DNA of 28,749 bases from an uncultured Eubacteriales bacterium (GTDB lineage Bacteria > Bacillota > Clostridia > Oscillospirales > CAG-272), in contig CAKSNQ010000019.1 of assembly GCA_934476315.1 (NCBI GenBank), positions 1-28,749 of the forward strand. Reading direction: 5' to 3'. Below the pieces are notes generated by a model that had not been told where the DNA came from, did not search any database, and saw nothing but the letters and a program-made list of their open reading frames with translations. Positions 8,640-16,669 of this stretch are shown piece after piece; within the stretch, counting starts at the first letter, position 1, and every line of letters starts with the position of its first letter. The position numbers were made by a program, and so were the translations under genes.

Positions 8640-8679
8640 CGATTTTGCGGCGAAACAGACCGGAAAATCCGCAGAATCG
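8640..8679 (+). other. Hairpin in the 5' leader of the HAD-murB operon
   Basis: CGATTTTGCGG (8640-8650) can pair with CCGCAGAATCG (8669-8679): 11 pairs including one G-U, closing an 18-base loop. It lies wholly within the predicted leader, downstream of the start near 8626 and upstream of the ribosome binding region before 8711. No T-run follows, so it is not a normal terminator. A role in RNA stability or control is inference. Confidence 0.5.
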
Positions 8680-8710
8680 GACAACTTTCCATGGAAATGA
8701 GAGTAAACTG

Positions 8711-9412
8711 ATGAAAAAATACCGTGATTTATTGTTTGACGTAGACAATACTCTGCTCAACTTCGACCTTGCCGAGCACGATGCCATGATCGACGCACTG
8801 AACGCGTTTAGCTTCCCGGCAACGGAGGAAGTAATCACAACGTATTCCGACATCAACGACCGATACTGGAAAATGCTTGAGCGCGGGGAAATCACCCGGG
8901 AAAAACTACTCTCCCGGCGATTTGATGAGTTGGGACGTACCTATGGCTGGGAGCGCATGGACGGGGCACTTTTTGACCGCACTTACCGCGCGGCTCTTGC
9001 AAAAAAGTCCTACCTGATGGACGGGGCGCTGGAAACCTGCCGCGCCTTGGCGGGAAAATATCGCCTCAGCGCCATTACCAACGGAAACACCTCGGTGCAG
9101 CAGGGACGTTTCTTTCCTTCACCTTTGGCGCCACTGTTTTCGCATTGCTTCATTTCGGAGGAGATGGGGTGCGCCAAGCCGTCGGAGGCTTATTTTGCAC
9201 TGGTCAGAGCGGCGCTGCCGGACCTCGAGCCGTCTGAAACGCTGGTCGTCGGCGACTCGCTCAGCTCGGATATTGCCGGCGGAGTCCGCTGGGGGACGGA
9301 TACCTGCCGATTCTGTCCGCATGGCATTGCGCACGCCCGGGTCGCACCGTCCGACCTGACCCCCACCTATACCATAGAACATCTCGGTGAGTTGTTGGAT
9401 ATACTTTTGTAA
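8711..9412 (+). CDS. HAD hydrolase, YjjG/YfnB-like nucleotidase
   Basis: A cytoplasmic phosphatase of the haloacid dehalogenase superfamily. Motif I is FDVDNTLLNFD with D10 as nucleophile and D12 as acid/base; motif II is the threonine in ITNGNT; a lysine for motif III lies in CAKPSEAYF; motif IV is VGDSLSSDI. The pattern, the alpha-helical cap after motif I, and 233 residues fit the YjjG family, which dephosphorylates pyrimidine nucleoside monophosphates, including non-canonical ones; the exact substrate is inference. The frame is open from 8645, but I choose ATG at 8711 because the product then starts MKKYRDLLFD as in family members; its ribosome binding site (GAGAG) is weak. It heads the operon and ends 32 bases before murB. 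Confidence 0.88.
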   Translation: MKKYRDLLFDVDNTLLNFDLAEHDAMIDALNAFSFPATEEVITTYSDINDRYWKMLERGEITREKLLSRRFDELGRTYGWERMDGALFDRTYRAALAKKSYLMDGALETCRALAGKYRLSAITNGNTSVQQGRFFPSPLAPLFSHCFISEEMGCAKPSEAYFALVRAALPDLEPSETLVVGDSLSSDIAGGVRWGTDTCRFCPHGIAHARVAPSDLTPTYTIEHLGELLDILL

Positions 9413-9444
9413 ACGGCGCTGAACGCAGGGGAGGGATCCGACGG

Positions 9445-10383
9445 ATGAAAACGCAACGCGACCACGCGGAAAAAATGGTGACTGAACGCTTGCGCACACT
9501 GGGAATTCCACACCGTACCGCGGTTTTGCTGGCACCATATACGACGTTTCACATCGGCGGCGCGGCGGACCTTTTTGCCGAACCACGCACAGAGGAGGAG
9601 CTGATCCGGACTCTCCGGGAGGCGAAGCACGCGGAATGTCCGGTGTTTTTGCTCGGACGCGGCAGTAACGTCCTGTTTTCCGATGAGGGATACCGGGGCA
9701 TGGTAATTTGTACCGACAGTGTGTGCGGGCGAAGAGCCGAGGGAGCAACGCTGATTGCCGCGTGCGGAGAATCGCTGACGGGACTTGCCGTATTTGCCGC
9801 GAAAAATTGCCTGTCCGGGATGGAATTTTGCTACGGAATTCCGGGAAGTCTCGGCGGGGCGGTTTGCATGAACGCGGGGGCGTACGGCGGGGAGATGAGC
9901 GGTATCGTCACCTATGCGGACGTCTATGACCGCGAAACCGACCACGTGCGGCGGCTTTGCGGGGAGGAATTGATGTTTTCCTATCGCGAGAGTGTGTTTT
10001 TGCATCATCCCGAATTTACAGTCATCAAGGTCGGCATGGAGTTGACACCGCAGGCAGACCAGGTGGCGATCCATGAAAAAATGCGGGAAAATATGCAAAA
10101 AAGGAAAGATAAACAGCCGCTGAATTACCCGAGCGCCGGGAGCGTGTTCAAGCGTCCGACAGGCGCGTTCGCCGGAGCATTGATTGAGCAATGCGGGCTG
10201 AAAGGGCGAAGAATCGGTGACGCACAGGTGTCGGAGAAGCACGCGGGGTTCATTGTCAATCTCGGCAGTGCGACGGCGGAGGATGTAACTCGACTGATCG
10301 AAACGATCGTGTACGAGGTGGAAAAACAGACGAATATCCGCCTTGCCCCCGAGCTACAGTTGATTAATTCAAACAATGGTTGA
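9445..10383 (+). CDS. murB: UDP-N-acetylenolpyruvoylglucosamine reductase
   Basis: MurB reduces UDP-GlcNAc-enolpyruvate to UDP-MurNAc with NADPH and bound FAD, the second committed step of peptidoglycan synthesis. FAD-binding signatures are GRGSNVL (71-77) and GIPGSLGGAVCMNAGAYGGE (131-150). Catalytic candidates are R181 in YRES, S233 in SAGSVFKRP and E303 in PELQLI. The 312-residue length and the YRES arrangement fit the shorter, type II-like MurB of Gram-positive bacteria. The ATG has AGGGGAGGG about 9 bases upstream. It is 16 bases before whiA. In many Clostridia rapZ and yvcK lie between murB and whiA; both are absent here. Confidence 0.96.
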   Translation: MKTQRDHAEKMVTERLRTLGIPHRTAVLLAPYTTFHIGGAADLFAEPRTEEELIRTLREAKHAECPVFLLGRGSNVLFSDEGYRGMVICTDSVCGRRAEGATLIAACGESLTGLAVFAAKNCLSGMEFCYGIPGSLGGAVCMNAGAYGGEMSGIVTYADVYDRETDHVRRLCGEELMFSYRESVFLHHPEFTVIKVGMELTPQADQVAIHEKMRENMQKRKDKQPLNYPSAGSVFKRPTGAFAGALIEQCGLKGRRIGDAQVSEKHAGFIVNLGSATAEDVTRLIETIVYEVEKQTNIRLAPELQLINSNNG

Positions 10384-10399
10384 TTTTTAGGGGAGTAAA

Positions 10400-11338
10400 A
10401 TGCTGTTTTCGGAGCAATGTAAAAAAGAGTGGATAGAAGAAGAACCGCCGAAAAATCCCTGTTGCCGCTACGCGCTGGTGTATGGGCTGGCGTTTTGCGC
10501 GCGCGTTGAGGGGCAGAGAATGTATTTCGATTTTCCGAACGCGGAGGTCGCGACGGCGGCGGAAAACGCTCTGTGCGGCGTGCTTCACGCGGCGACGGAA
10601 AGCCGGGAAATCATTCAAGGGCGTCGTCGGTACGTTGAGGTACAGGTGGTGTCCCGGCGGGCGCTCTCTTTTTTGCAAAAGCTCAGCATGTCGGACCTCC
10701 CGTTGACGGAACTGATGGATTTGAAATGTGAACATTGCGTGCGCTATTTTTTGCGCGGCGTCTTCACGGCATCCGCGGGAATCACCGATCCCGGGCACGC
10801 TTATCATTTGGAATTGCATTGTCGCGATGAAAAATCTGCCGCGGAACTGATAACGCTTTTGACCTCGCTCGGATTTCCGCCGAAAATCATCAAAAGAAAG
10901 CGCGGCGTCGGACTGTATTATAAGGACAGCGCGGCGATCGAGGATGTGCTTTCCTACCTGCACACGCACAAGGCGCTGTTTGCCCTGATTAACAGCAAAA
11001 TCAACCGGGACATCCGCAACGCGGAGAACCGTGCGACAAATTGCGATACGCGCAATATCCGCCGCGCCGTGGCGGCTTCGGCAAATCAGGTTGCGGCAAT
11101 CCGCGCATTACAAAATTCACTGGCATGGAACCATGTTCCGACGGCGCTTCGGGAGACAGCGGAGCTTCGATTGCTGCATCCCGACGCGAGCATGGTCGAA
11201 TTGGCTGCGGAGCATGATCCGCCTATCACGAAATCCGGCTTAAATCATCGGATGCAAAAGCTGGTGCAGATGGCGCAGGAATCCGCAGAAAATGCGCCAT
11301 CCGCCGCGCAAAACGTTCCGGATACGCAGAAAAAATAA
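10400..11338 (+). CDS. whiA: DNA-binding protein WhiA
   Basis: WhiA is a conserved Gram-positive DNA-binding protein; it controls sporulation in Streptomyces and affects division and chromosome segregation in Bacillus. The 312-residue chain has an N-terminal LAGLIDADG-homing-endonuclease-like region, with FLRGVFTASAGITDPGHAYHLE as the recognisable core (about 117-138), and a C-terminal helix-turn-helix with the signature PTALRETAELRLLHPDASMVELA followed by PPITKSGLNHRMQKL (about 250-292). The tail is low in complexity (AENAPSAAQ). The ATG has AGGGGAG 4 bases upstream. It sits between murB and dnaE, as expected in Clostridia. Confidence 0.95.
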   Translation: MLFSEQCKKEWIEEEPPKNPCCRYALVYGLAFCARVEGQRMYFDFPNAEVATAAENALCGVLHAATESREIIQGRRRYVEVQVVSRRALSFLQKLSMSDLPLTELMDLKCEHCVRYFLRGVFTASAGITDPGHAYHLELHCRDEKSAAELITLLTSLGFPPKIIKRKRGVGLYYKDSAAIEDVLSYLHTHKALFALINSKINRDIRNAENRATNCDTRNIRRAVAASANQVAAIRALQNSLAWNHVPTALRETAELRLLHPDASMVELAAEHDPPITKSGLNHRMQKLVQMAQESAENAPSAAQNVPDTQKK

Positions 11339-11384
11339 ACCATACATTGATATTTTATAATTGCAGTTGAATTTTGGAGGAAGT

Positions 11385-14300
11385 ATGCAAGATTTCGTCC
11401 ATCTCCATTTGCATAGTGAATACAGCCTGCTGGACGGCGCCTGCCGCATTCGGGAGATCCCGGAGCGCGCCCGCGAGTGCGGTCATACCGCAGTCGCACT
11501 GACCGATCACGGCGCCATGTACGGCGCGGTCGCATTCTATACCGCGTGCCGGGAGGCGGGCATCAAGCCGATCATCGGGTGCGAGGTGTACGTCGCCCCC
11601 GGCTCCCGCTTCGATAAAAATGCCGTGCGCGGGGAGAGAAGTGGCTTCCACCTGGTTTTACTGTGCAAGAATGAGACCGGGTACCGCAATCTGATGTATC
11701 TGGTGTCCAAGGGCTTTATCGAGGGTTTTTACTCTAAGCCTCGCGTTGATCTGGAGCTCCTCGCCGCGCATACCGAGGGTTTGATCGGCTTGTCCGCCTG
11801 CCTTGCCGGGCAGATTCCGCAGCTTCTGCTTGCCGGAGATTTTGCGGGGGCGGTCAAGATTGCCCGCGCCTACGCGGGACTTTTTGGCGAGGGCAATTTT
11901 TACATTGAGCTTCAGGACCACGGGCTTGCCGAGCAAAGACAGATTCGCGCTGACTTGATTCGTTTGGCGCGCGAGAGCAACCTCCCGCTGGTCGCGACCA
12001 ACGACTGCCACTACCTCCGCCGCGCCGACGCCGATAAGCAGGCGGTTCTCCTGTGTATTCAGACGAACACTTGCATTAGCGACGGGCGTCCGATCGGATT
12101 TGAAACCGATGAATTTTATTACAAAACCACGCAGGAAATGGCAGAGTTGTTCCGCGACTGCCCGGAGGCGCTGGACAATACCGTGCGGATTGCCGAGCAG
12201 TGCAACCTGACGCTTGATCTTTCCGATGTTCACCTGCCGCATTTTCCCTGTCCGGACGGGCTTTCTTCCGGCGCGTACCTGCGTCGCCTGTCGGAGCAGG
12301 GGCTGATTCGTCGCAAACAGGAGGGAATGCTGCGCTACGACTCCTCGTCCGCGCCTCATCCGGAGGAAGAGTATCGCGCCCGCATGGAATATGAACTTTC
12401 CGTCATTGAGAGAATGGGGTACGCGGATTATTTCCTCATTGTGGCGGATTACGTGAATTTTGCCAAGGGGCGCGGAATTCCCGTCGGACCCGGACGTGGT
12501 TCCGGCGCGGGAAGCCTGGTTGCGTTTCTGCTTGGCATTACAGACGTTGACTCCATCGCGTTCGACCTGCTTTTTGAGCGCTTTCTGAACCCGGAGCGTG
12601 TCAGCATGCCGGATATAGATGTGGATTTCTGCTATAACCGACGTGATGAGGTGATTGCGTACGTGACGGAAAAATACGGTGCAGATCACGTTTGCCAAAT
12701 CATTACCTTCGGCACACTGGCGGCGCGCGCCGCTATCCGTGATGTGGGGCGGGCGCTCGGGTTGCCGTACGGAACGGTCGATCCCGTGGCGCGCGCCATC
12801 CCGCAGGAGCCGGGAATTTCGATTGAAAAGGCGCTGCGCCTACCGGATTTGAAACGATTGTACGAGGAATCCGAACAGGTACGTACGCTTGTGGATACCG
12901 CGATGTCGCTGGAGGGAATGCCACGTACCATGTCCGTCCACGCGGCGGGCGTACTGATTACGGAGCAGAAGCTGTACGATTTCGTACCGCTCGCCGTGAG
13001 CAACGATGTCGTGATTTCTCAGTACGACATGGACACGCTCTCGCACCTCGGGCTTCTGAAATTTGACTTTCTTTCACTGCGGTATCTGACTATTTGCCAC
13101 GACGCCGAGCTTCAGGTCAGGGAAACGGTTCCGGATTTCTCCCTGGAGCATGTGCCGCTGACAGATGAGGCGACCTACGCCCTCCTTGGCGCGGGGGATA
13201 CCGCCGGGGTATTCCAGCTTGAATCCGCCGGCATGCGTCAGATGCTGACCGAACTGAAGCCGCGGACGCTGGACGACGTGCAGGCGGCAATCGCCCTGTA
13301 TCGCCCGGGACCGATGGATTCCATCCCGACGTATATCCACAACCGCCAGCACCCGGAGGATATCACATACCTCACACCGCAACTGAAGCCCATTCTGGAG
13401 TCCACTTTTGGCTGTGTTGTCTACCAGGAACAGGTCATGAATATTTTCCGCGCCGTGGCGGGATATTCTTTCGGGCATGCCGATATTGTGCGGCGCGCCA
13501 TGGCAAAGAAAAAGGCGGAGGTTCTGGAGGCGGAGCGCGACAGCTTCTTTGAGGGCGCCGGGAAAAACGGCGTGAGCCGCGAGGTCGCCGAAAAGCTGTT
13601 TGACGATATGGCGGACTTTGCCAACTACGCGTTCAATAAATCCCATGCCGCGGCATACGCGCTGATCGCCTACCGGACCGCCTATCTCAAGGCGCATTAT
13701 CCCGGCGAATACATGGCGGCGCTCCTGACCAGTGTGCTCGGAAATATCCCGAAAACCGGCGAATATATCACCGCATGCCAGAAGCGGGGAATTCCGATCT
13801 TCCCCCCGAATATCAACGATAGTTTCGCTACTTTCCATGTCGGGATCTGCGACGGCGTGCGCGGGATCCGCTTTGGATTGCAGGCGATCAAGAATGTGGG
13901 GCGAAGCTTCATTGAGGCAGTGGTGGCGGAACGCACCCACGGGGGCGACTTTGCCTCGCCCGAGGACTTTTTGTCCCGCATGGGGAAGTCTGACATCAAT
14001 AAACGCCAGCTTGAAGGGCTGATAAAGGCGGGGGCATTTGACGGCCTTGGCGGGATTCGTCGGCGGCAACTGCTCGCCTCGTATGAAAAGCTGTTGGAGC
14101 TGAACGCCGAACGCGCCCGGAATAACCTCAGCGGTCAGTTGGACATGTTCGCACTGCCCGTGAGCGGAGACACCGGGGCGGAATCGCCGAACCAGTCCTC
14201 CCGCACCGCAGGCTTTGATTACCCGGATGTGCCGGAATTTTCGCTCAAGGAGAAGCTGGCACAGGAGAGGGAGGTCTCCGGCATGACCTTTTCCGGTCAG

Positions 14301-15083
14301 ATGCTGGATGGGTACCGACGGCACCTTGCGGCATTGGCGCCCCGTGGAATCAATACGCTGTTACAGCGCGACGAAACGGGGGAATACGTCGTAGCCGAAC
14401 GTACTCGCGTCAGAATTGCGGGGGTACTGCAGCATCTGACGATGAAAGTGACCCGGAGCCAGGAGAAGATGGCATTCTTTACGCTTCAGGACGGAAACGG
14501 CTATGCGGAGATCGAATGTCTGGTGTTCCCGAAGATCTACAATAAGTACGCCGAATTTTTAAATGATGATGGCGCGGTCTGCGTGACGGGAACGGTCTCT
14601 TACCGCGACAATGAAGCGCCCAAAGTGCTGGCGGACAGCATCTTGCCCTTGATCGACGATGAAAACTTCACCGACGGCATGGCAAGCGGCGTTGCCGCCG
14701 AGCCGACCGACCACCGCCAGTCACCGACCGCCAGCCGCCGACCGATAACCGATAACGTTCCCACCGAGAGAAGTCCGGCTGTACCGAAAATGCCGGAAGC
14801 GCCGGAGACACCGGAGACGCCGAAGATGTCCGGAAAATCGGAAGCGCCGAGTACAACAGGGACAAAAACACGCAGGCTCTATCTGCGTCTCCCGGATTTT
14901 GACGGAATCGCATATCGGAAAGCACTGAATCTGATCGAAATTTTTGAGGGTAGCGTCCCGGTGGTGTTTTACGACGAAAAAGCGAAGCGGTATTGCGCCT
15001 ACCACGGAGGAGTCGCGCTGAGCGAGTTTCTCATGGGAGAATTTGTCCGCCTGCTTGGAGCGGAAAATGTTATCCTCCGCTGA
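11385..15083 (+). CDS. dnaE: DNA polymerase III subunit alpha (DnaE)
   Basis: Replicative C-family DNA polymerase of 1232 residues. It begins with a PHP domain (HLHSEYSLLDG near 8-18, TDHG, and NDCHYL near 210), which retains several metal-binding residues. The polymerase core shows GPGRGSGAGS, the catalytic pair D410 and D412 in MPDIDVDF, and D561 in KFDFLSL. A helix-hairpin-helix region (LEGLIKAGAFDGLGGIRR) and an OB fold (about 1008-1090) follow. A Pro/Thr/Glu-rich linker of about 70 residues (about 1092-1161) then leads to a compact C-terminal domain. There is no internal exonuclease domain, so it is DnaE and not PolC. The frame opens at TTG 11361, but ATG 11385 is chosen because GGAGGA lies just before it and the product starts MQDFVHLHLHS. 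It is last in its operon, before the terminator at 15129-15172. Confidence 0.96.
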   Translation: MQDFVHLHLHSEYSLLDGACRIREIPERARECGHTAVALTDHGAMYGAVAFYTACREAGIKPIIGCEVYVAPGSRFDKNAVRGERSGFHLVLLCKNETGYRNLMYLVSKGFIEGFYSKPRVDLELLAAHTEGLIGLSACLAGQIPQLLLAGDFAGAVKIARAYAGLFGEGNFYIELQDHGLAEQRQIRADLIRLARESNLPLVATNDCHYLRRADADKQAVLLCIQTNTCISDGRPIGFETDEFYYKTTQEMAELFRDCPEALDNTVRIAEQCNLTLDLSDVHLPHFPCPDGLSSGAYLRRLSEQGLIRRKQEGMLRYDSSSAPHPEEEYRARMEYELSVIERMGYADYFLIVADYVNFAKGRGIPVGPGRGSGAGSLVAFLLGITDVDSIAFDLLFERFLNPERVSMPDIDVDFCYNRRDEVIAYVTEKYGADHVCQIITFGTLAARAAIRDVGRALGLPYGTVDPVARAIPQEPGISIEKALRLPDLKRLYEESEQVRTLVDTAMSLEGMPRTMSVHAAGVLITEQKLYDFVPLAVSNDVVISQYDMDTLSHLGLLKFDFLSLRYLTICHDAELQVRETVPDFSLEHVPLTDEATYALLGAGDTAGVFQLESAGMRQMLTELKPRTLDDVQAAIALYRPGPMDSIPTYIHNRQHPEDITYLTPQLKPILESTFGCVVYQEQVMNIFRAVAGYSFGHADIVRRAMAKKKAEVLEAERDSFFEGAGKNGVSREVAEKLFDDMADFANYAFNKSHAAAYALIAYRTAYLKAHYPGEYMAALLTSVLGNIPKTGEYITACQKRGIPIFPPNINDSFATFHVGICDGVRGIRFGLQAIKNVGRSFIEAVVAERTHGGDFASPEDFLSRMGKSDINKRQLEGLIKAGAFDGLGGIRRRQLLASYEKLLELNAERARNNLSGQLDMFALPVSGDTGAESPNQSSRTAGFDYPDVPEFSLKEKLAQEREVSGMTFSGQMLDGYRRHLAALAPRGINTLLQRDETGEYVVAERTRVRIAGVLQHLTMKVTRSQEKMAFFTLQDGNGYAEIECLVFPKIYNKYAEFLNDDGAVCVTGTVSYRDNEAPKVLADSILPLIDDENFTDGMASGVAAEPTDHRQSPTASRRPITDNVPTERSPAVPKMPEAPETPETPKMSGKSEAPSTTGTKTRRLYLRLPDFDGIAYRKALNLIEIFEGSVPVVFYDEKAKRYCAYHGGVALSEFLMGEFVRLLGAENVILR

Positions 15084-15128
15084 ACGGTGAACAAAATGCA
15101 TGGTATCAAGCAGGGAGAGACACGCAAC

Positions 15129-15172
15129 AAAAAAGCCCCCACTTACCGTAAAAGGCGAGCGAGGGGCTTTTT
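15129..15172. terminator. Two-way terminator between dnaE and the ABC cassette
   Basis: AAAAAGCCCC (15130-15139) pairs with GGGGCTTTTT (15163-15172), giving 10 pairs around a 23-base loop, with T-runs in both directions. It serves dnaE on the plus strand and the ATPase gene on the minus strand. The last base of the stem is the last base of the ATPase TGA stop codon, so on that strand stop codon and hairpin abut. Confidence 0.85.
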
Positions 15173-15831
15173 CAGTCGCGAGGCATCGATGACGGCAGAC
15201 AACCGGGCAAAGATACCCGGACGATGTTCGGTGAGGAACCGTGAAACGTAACCGAATAATTTGCAATTCGCAGATCGGTCGGGTCGTGGGAAACAATGAC
15301 CGCCGTCTTCCCGACGCATTGCACGGCAATCAGATCGAGCATCCGCTCGTGAAGCGCGCGATCCATTCCGCGGCACGGCTCGTCAAAAAGAAGCAAATCG
15401 GCATTCGCGGCGAGCGTTCGCGCCAGCGCGACCCGTTGCGCCATTCCTCCGGACAATTCGTCGGGATAAAGCGCCCCGGCCTGTCCCAGTTCAACACGCT
15501 CCAGCCACAAGGTGGCGTCGGAGAGAGTTTTTTTTGTATCCGATAACACAAGATTCACATTCTCGACGGCAGTTCGCCACGGAAGCAGGAGCGCCTCCTG
15601 CGGCAAATAGGAAATGTTTTCGGTTTCACGCCGAACATTTCCCGAGATTGGTTGTAAAATTCCCGCGAGTAGCTTCAGCGTTGAGGTTTTTCCACACCCC
15701 GAGGGACCTGTGATGACTGTGATGGCGCCCTCGGGGATGGACATGGAAAATCGGTCGAGAAGCGGTTTCTGCGGGAAGTTGCCGAAATCCTCTGTCTTGT
15801 AGGAAAAAGTAACATTTTCAAACTGCGGCAT
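15172..15831 (-). CDS. ABC transporter ATP-binding protein (nitrate/sulfonate/taurine class)
   Basis: Cytoplasmic ATPase of an importer. All nucleotide-binding motifs are intact: Walker A GPSGCGKTS (42-50), Q-loop LPQEA (Q78), signature LSGGM (126-130), Walker B LLLFDEP (146-152) and switch H182 in VSHD. The length of 219 residues is slightly short. The frame continues upstream to 15891, but ATG 15831 has an AAGGAGG site 8 bases upstream and begins MPQFENVTFSY, typical for the class. It overlaps the end of the permease gene by 14 bases, implying coupled translation, and is the last gene of the cassette. Its closest functional classes are SsuB, TauB and ThiZ-like ATPases; the substrate is not readable. 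Confidence 0.93.
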   Translation of the reverse strand: MPQFENVTFSYKTEDFGNFPQKPLLDRFSMSIPEGAITVITGPSGCGKTSTLKLLAGILQPISGNVRRETENISYLPQEALLLPWRTAVENVNLVLSDTKKTLSDATLWLERVELGQAGALYPDELSGGMAQRVALARTLAANADLLLFDEPCRGMDRALHERMLDLIAVQCVGKTAVIVSHDPTDLRIANYSVTFHGSSPNIVRVSLPGCLPSSMPRD

Positions 15832-16666
15832 GAGGCATTCCTCCTTGCGTTCCGGGAGATTTGCCTGGTGGGGAGGCAGTCCGGTGCCCACGCCGTCTCA
15901 GAAGACGCCTGAAAATCCATTCCGCGCATTGCTCCAAAAGCAGGCTCAGCAAAACCACGACCGTCGTCCATGCAAACAGGTCGGTGGTTTCAAGATACAC
16001 CTTGGATTCATACAACTGCTTGCCGATGGAGATGGCGGGGAGAGCGAGTACCTCCGCGGCAATTCCGGCTTTCCACGCCAAGCCGAGCGAGGAGCGGCAC
16101 GCGGAGAGAAAATAGGGAAGCGTGAAGGGAATGTAAATGCGCTGAACCTTTTTGAAGCCCGAGAGACGAAAGACCTGTGCAAGCTCCAGGTACGCCCGTG
16201 GGACGGAACGAAACCCGGTGTGGATGTTGGACCACATGACGGGAAAAACAATGAGAAAAGAGATAAAAACGGGCAAAATATCGCGATCAATCCACAAGAG
16301 TGCCAGTATGATGAAAGAGGACACGGGAGTGGACTTGATGATCGTGATCAGGGGAGACATGAGGGCGTGACAAACGGGAAAGGTCGCCGTCAGTGAACCG
16401 ATGAGCACGGCGAAAACCGCCCCGGCAAGAATTCCTCCGAGAATCCTGCACAGAGACAGCGCGCCGCGAAGCCAGAAGTCCCCGTGACACGCCAGCTCAC
16501 CAATGCGTTGGATTACGGCGAGCGGCGTTGGGAGCAGGAGTGGCTTGTCGAGCCACAGGGCAAGAAGATACCAGACCGTGATCCAAAAGGCGACCGACAG
16601 GGCGGCAAAGAGAGGTCTGAACGCGCCTTTCTTCGGAGAAACGGAAACCGTGGGAATGATAGACAT
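15818..16666 (-). CDS. ABC transporter permease (nitrate/sulfonate/taurine class)
   Basis: Inner-membrane permease with about six hydrophobic helices and an EAA-type loop (LGLAWKAGIAAEVLA, about residues 210-224), which contacts the ATPase; this pattern belongs to the SsuC/TauC/ThiX-like group. Length is about 282 residues, with a basic cytoplasmic tail (RRLLRRRGHR). A GTG and an ATG follow each other at 16669 and 16666, directly after the stop of the binding-protein gene. I take the ATG; no strong ribosome binding site precedes it, so translation is probably coupled to the upstream gene. Confidence 0.93.
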   Translation of the reverse strand: MSIIPTVSVSPKKGAFRPLFAALSVAFWITVWYLLALWLDKPLLLPTPLAVIQRIGELACHGDFWLRGALSLCRILGGILAGAVFAVLIGSLTATFPVCHALMSPLITIIKSTPVSSFIILALLWIDRDILPVFISFLIVFPVMWSNIHTGFRSVPRAYLELAQVFRLSGFKKVQRIYIPFTLPYFLSACRSSLGLAWKAGIAAEVLALPAISIGKQLYESKVYLETTDLFAWTTVVVLLSLLLEQCAEWIFRRLLRRRGHRTASPPGKSPGTQGGMPHAAV

Positions 16667-16669
16667 CAC

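Noticed and set aside
11339..11384. TATAAT near 11354-11361 as a separate dnaE promoter
   Set aside because: No -35 at a workable distance and no extended -10, in an AT-rich 46-base gap.
13074..14324. 416-residue minus-strand frame inside dnaE
   Set aside because: Antisense shadow of the polymerase; no start signal and no family resemblance.
14701..14760. CRISPR-like or satellite repeat in dnaE
   Set aside because: The CCGACC units are short, irregular and in frame with the linker; no spacers.
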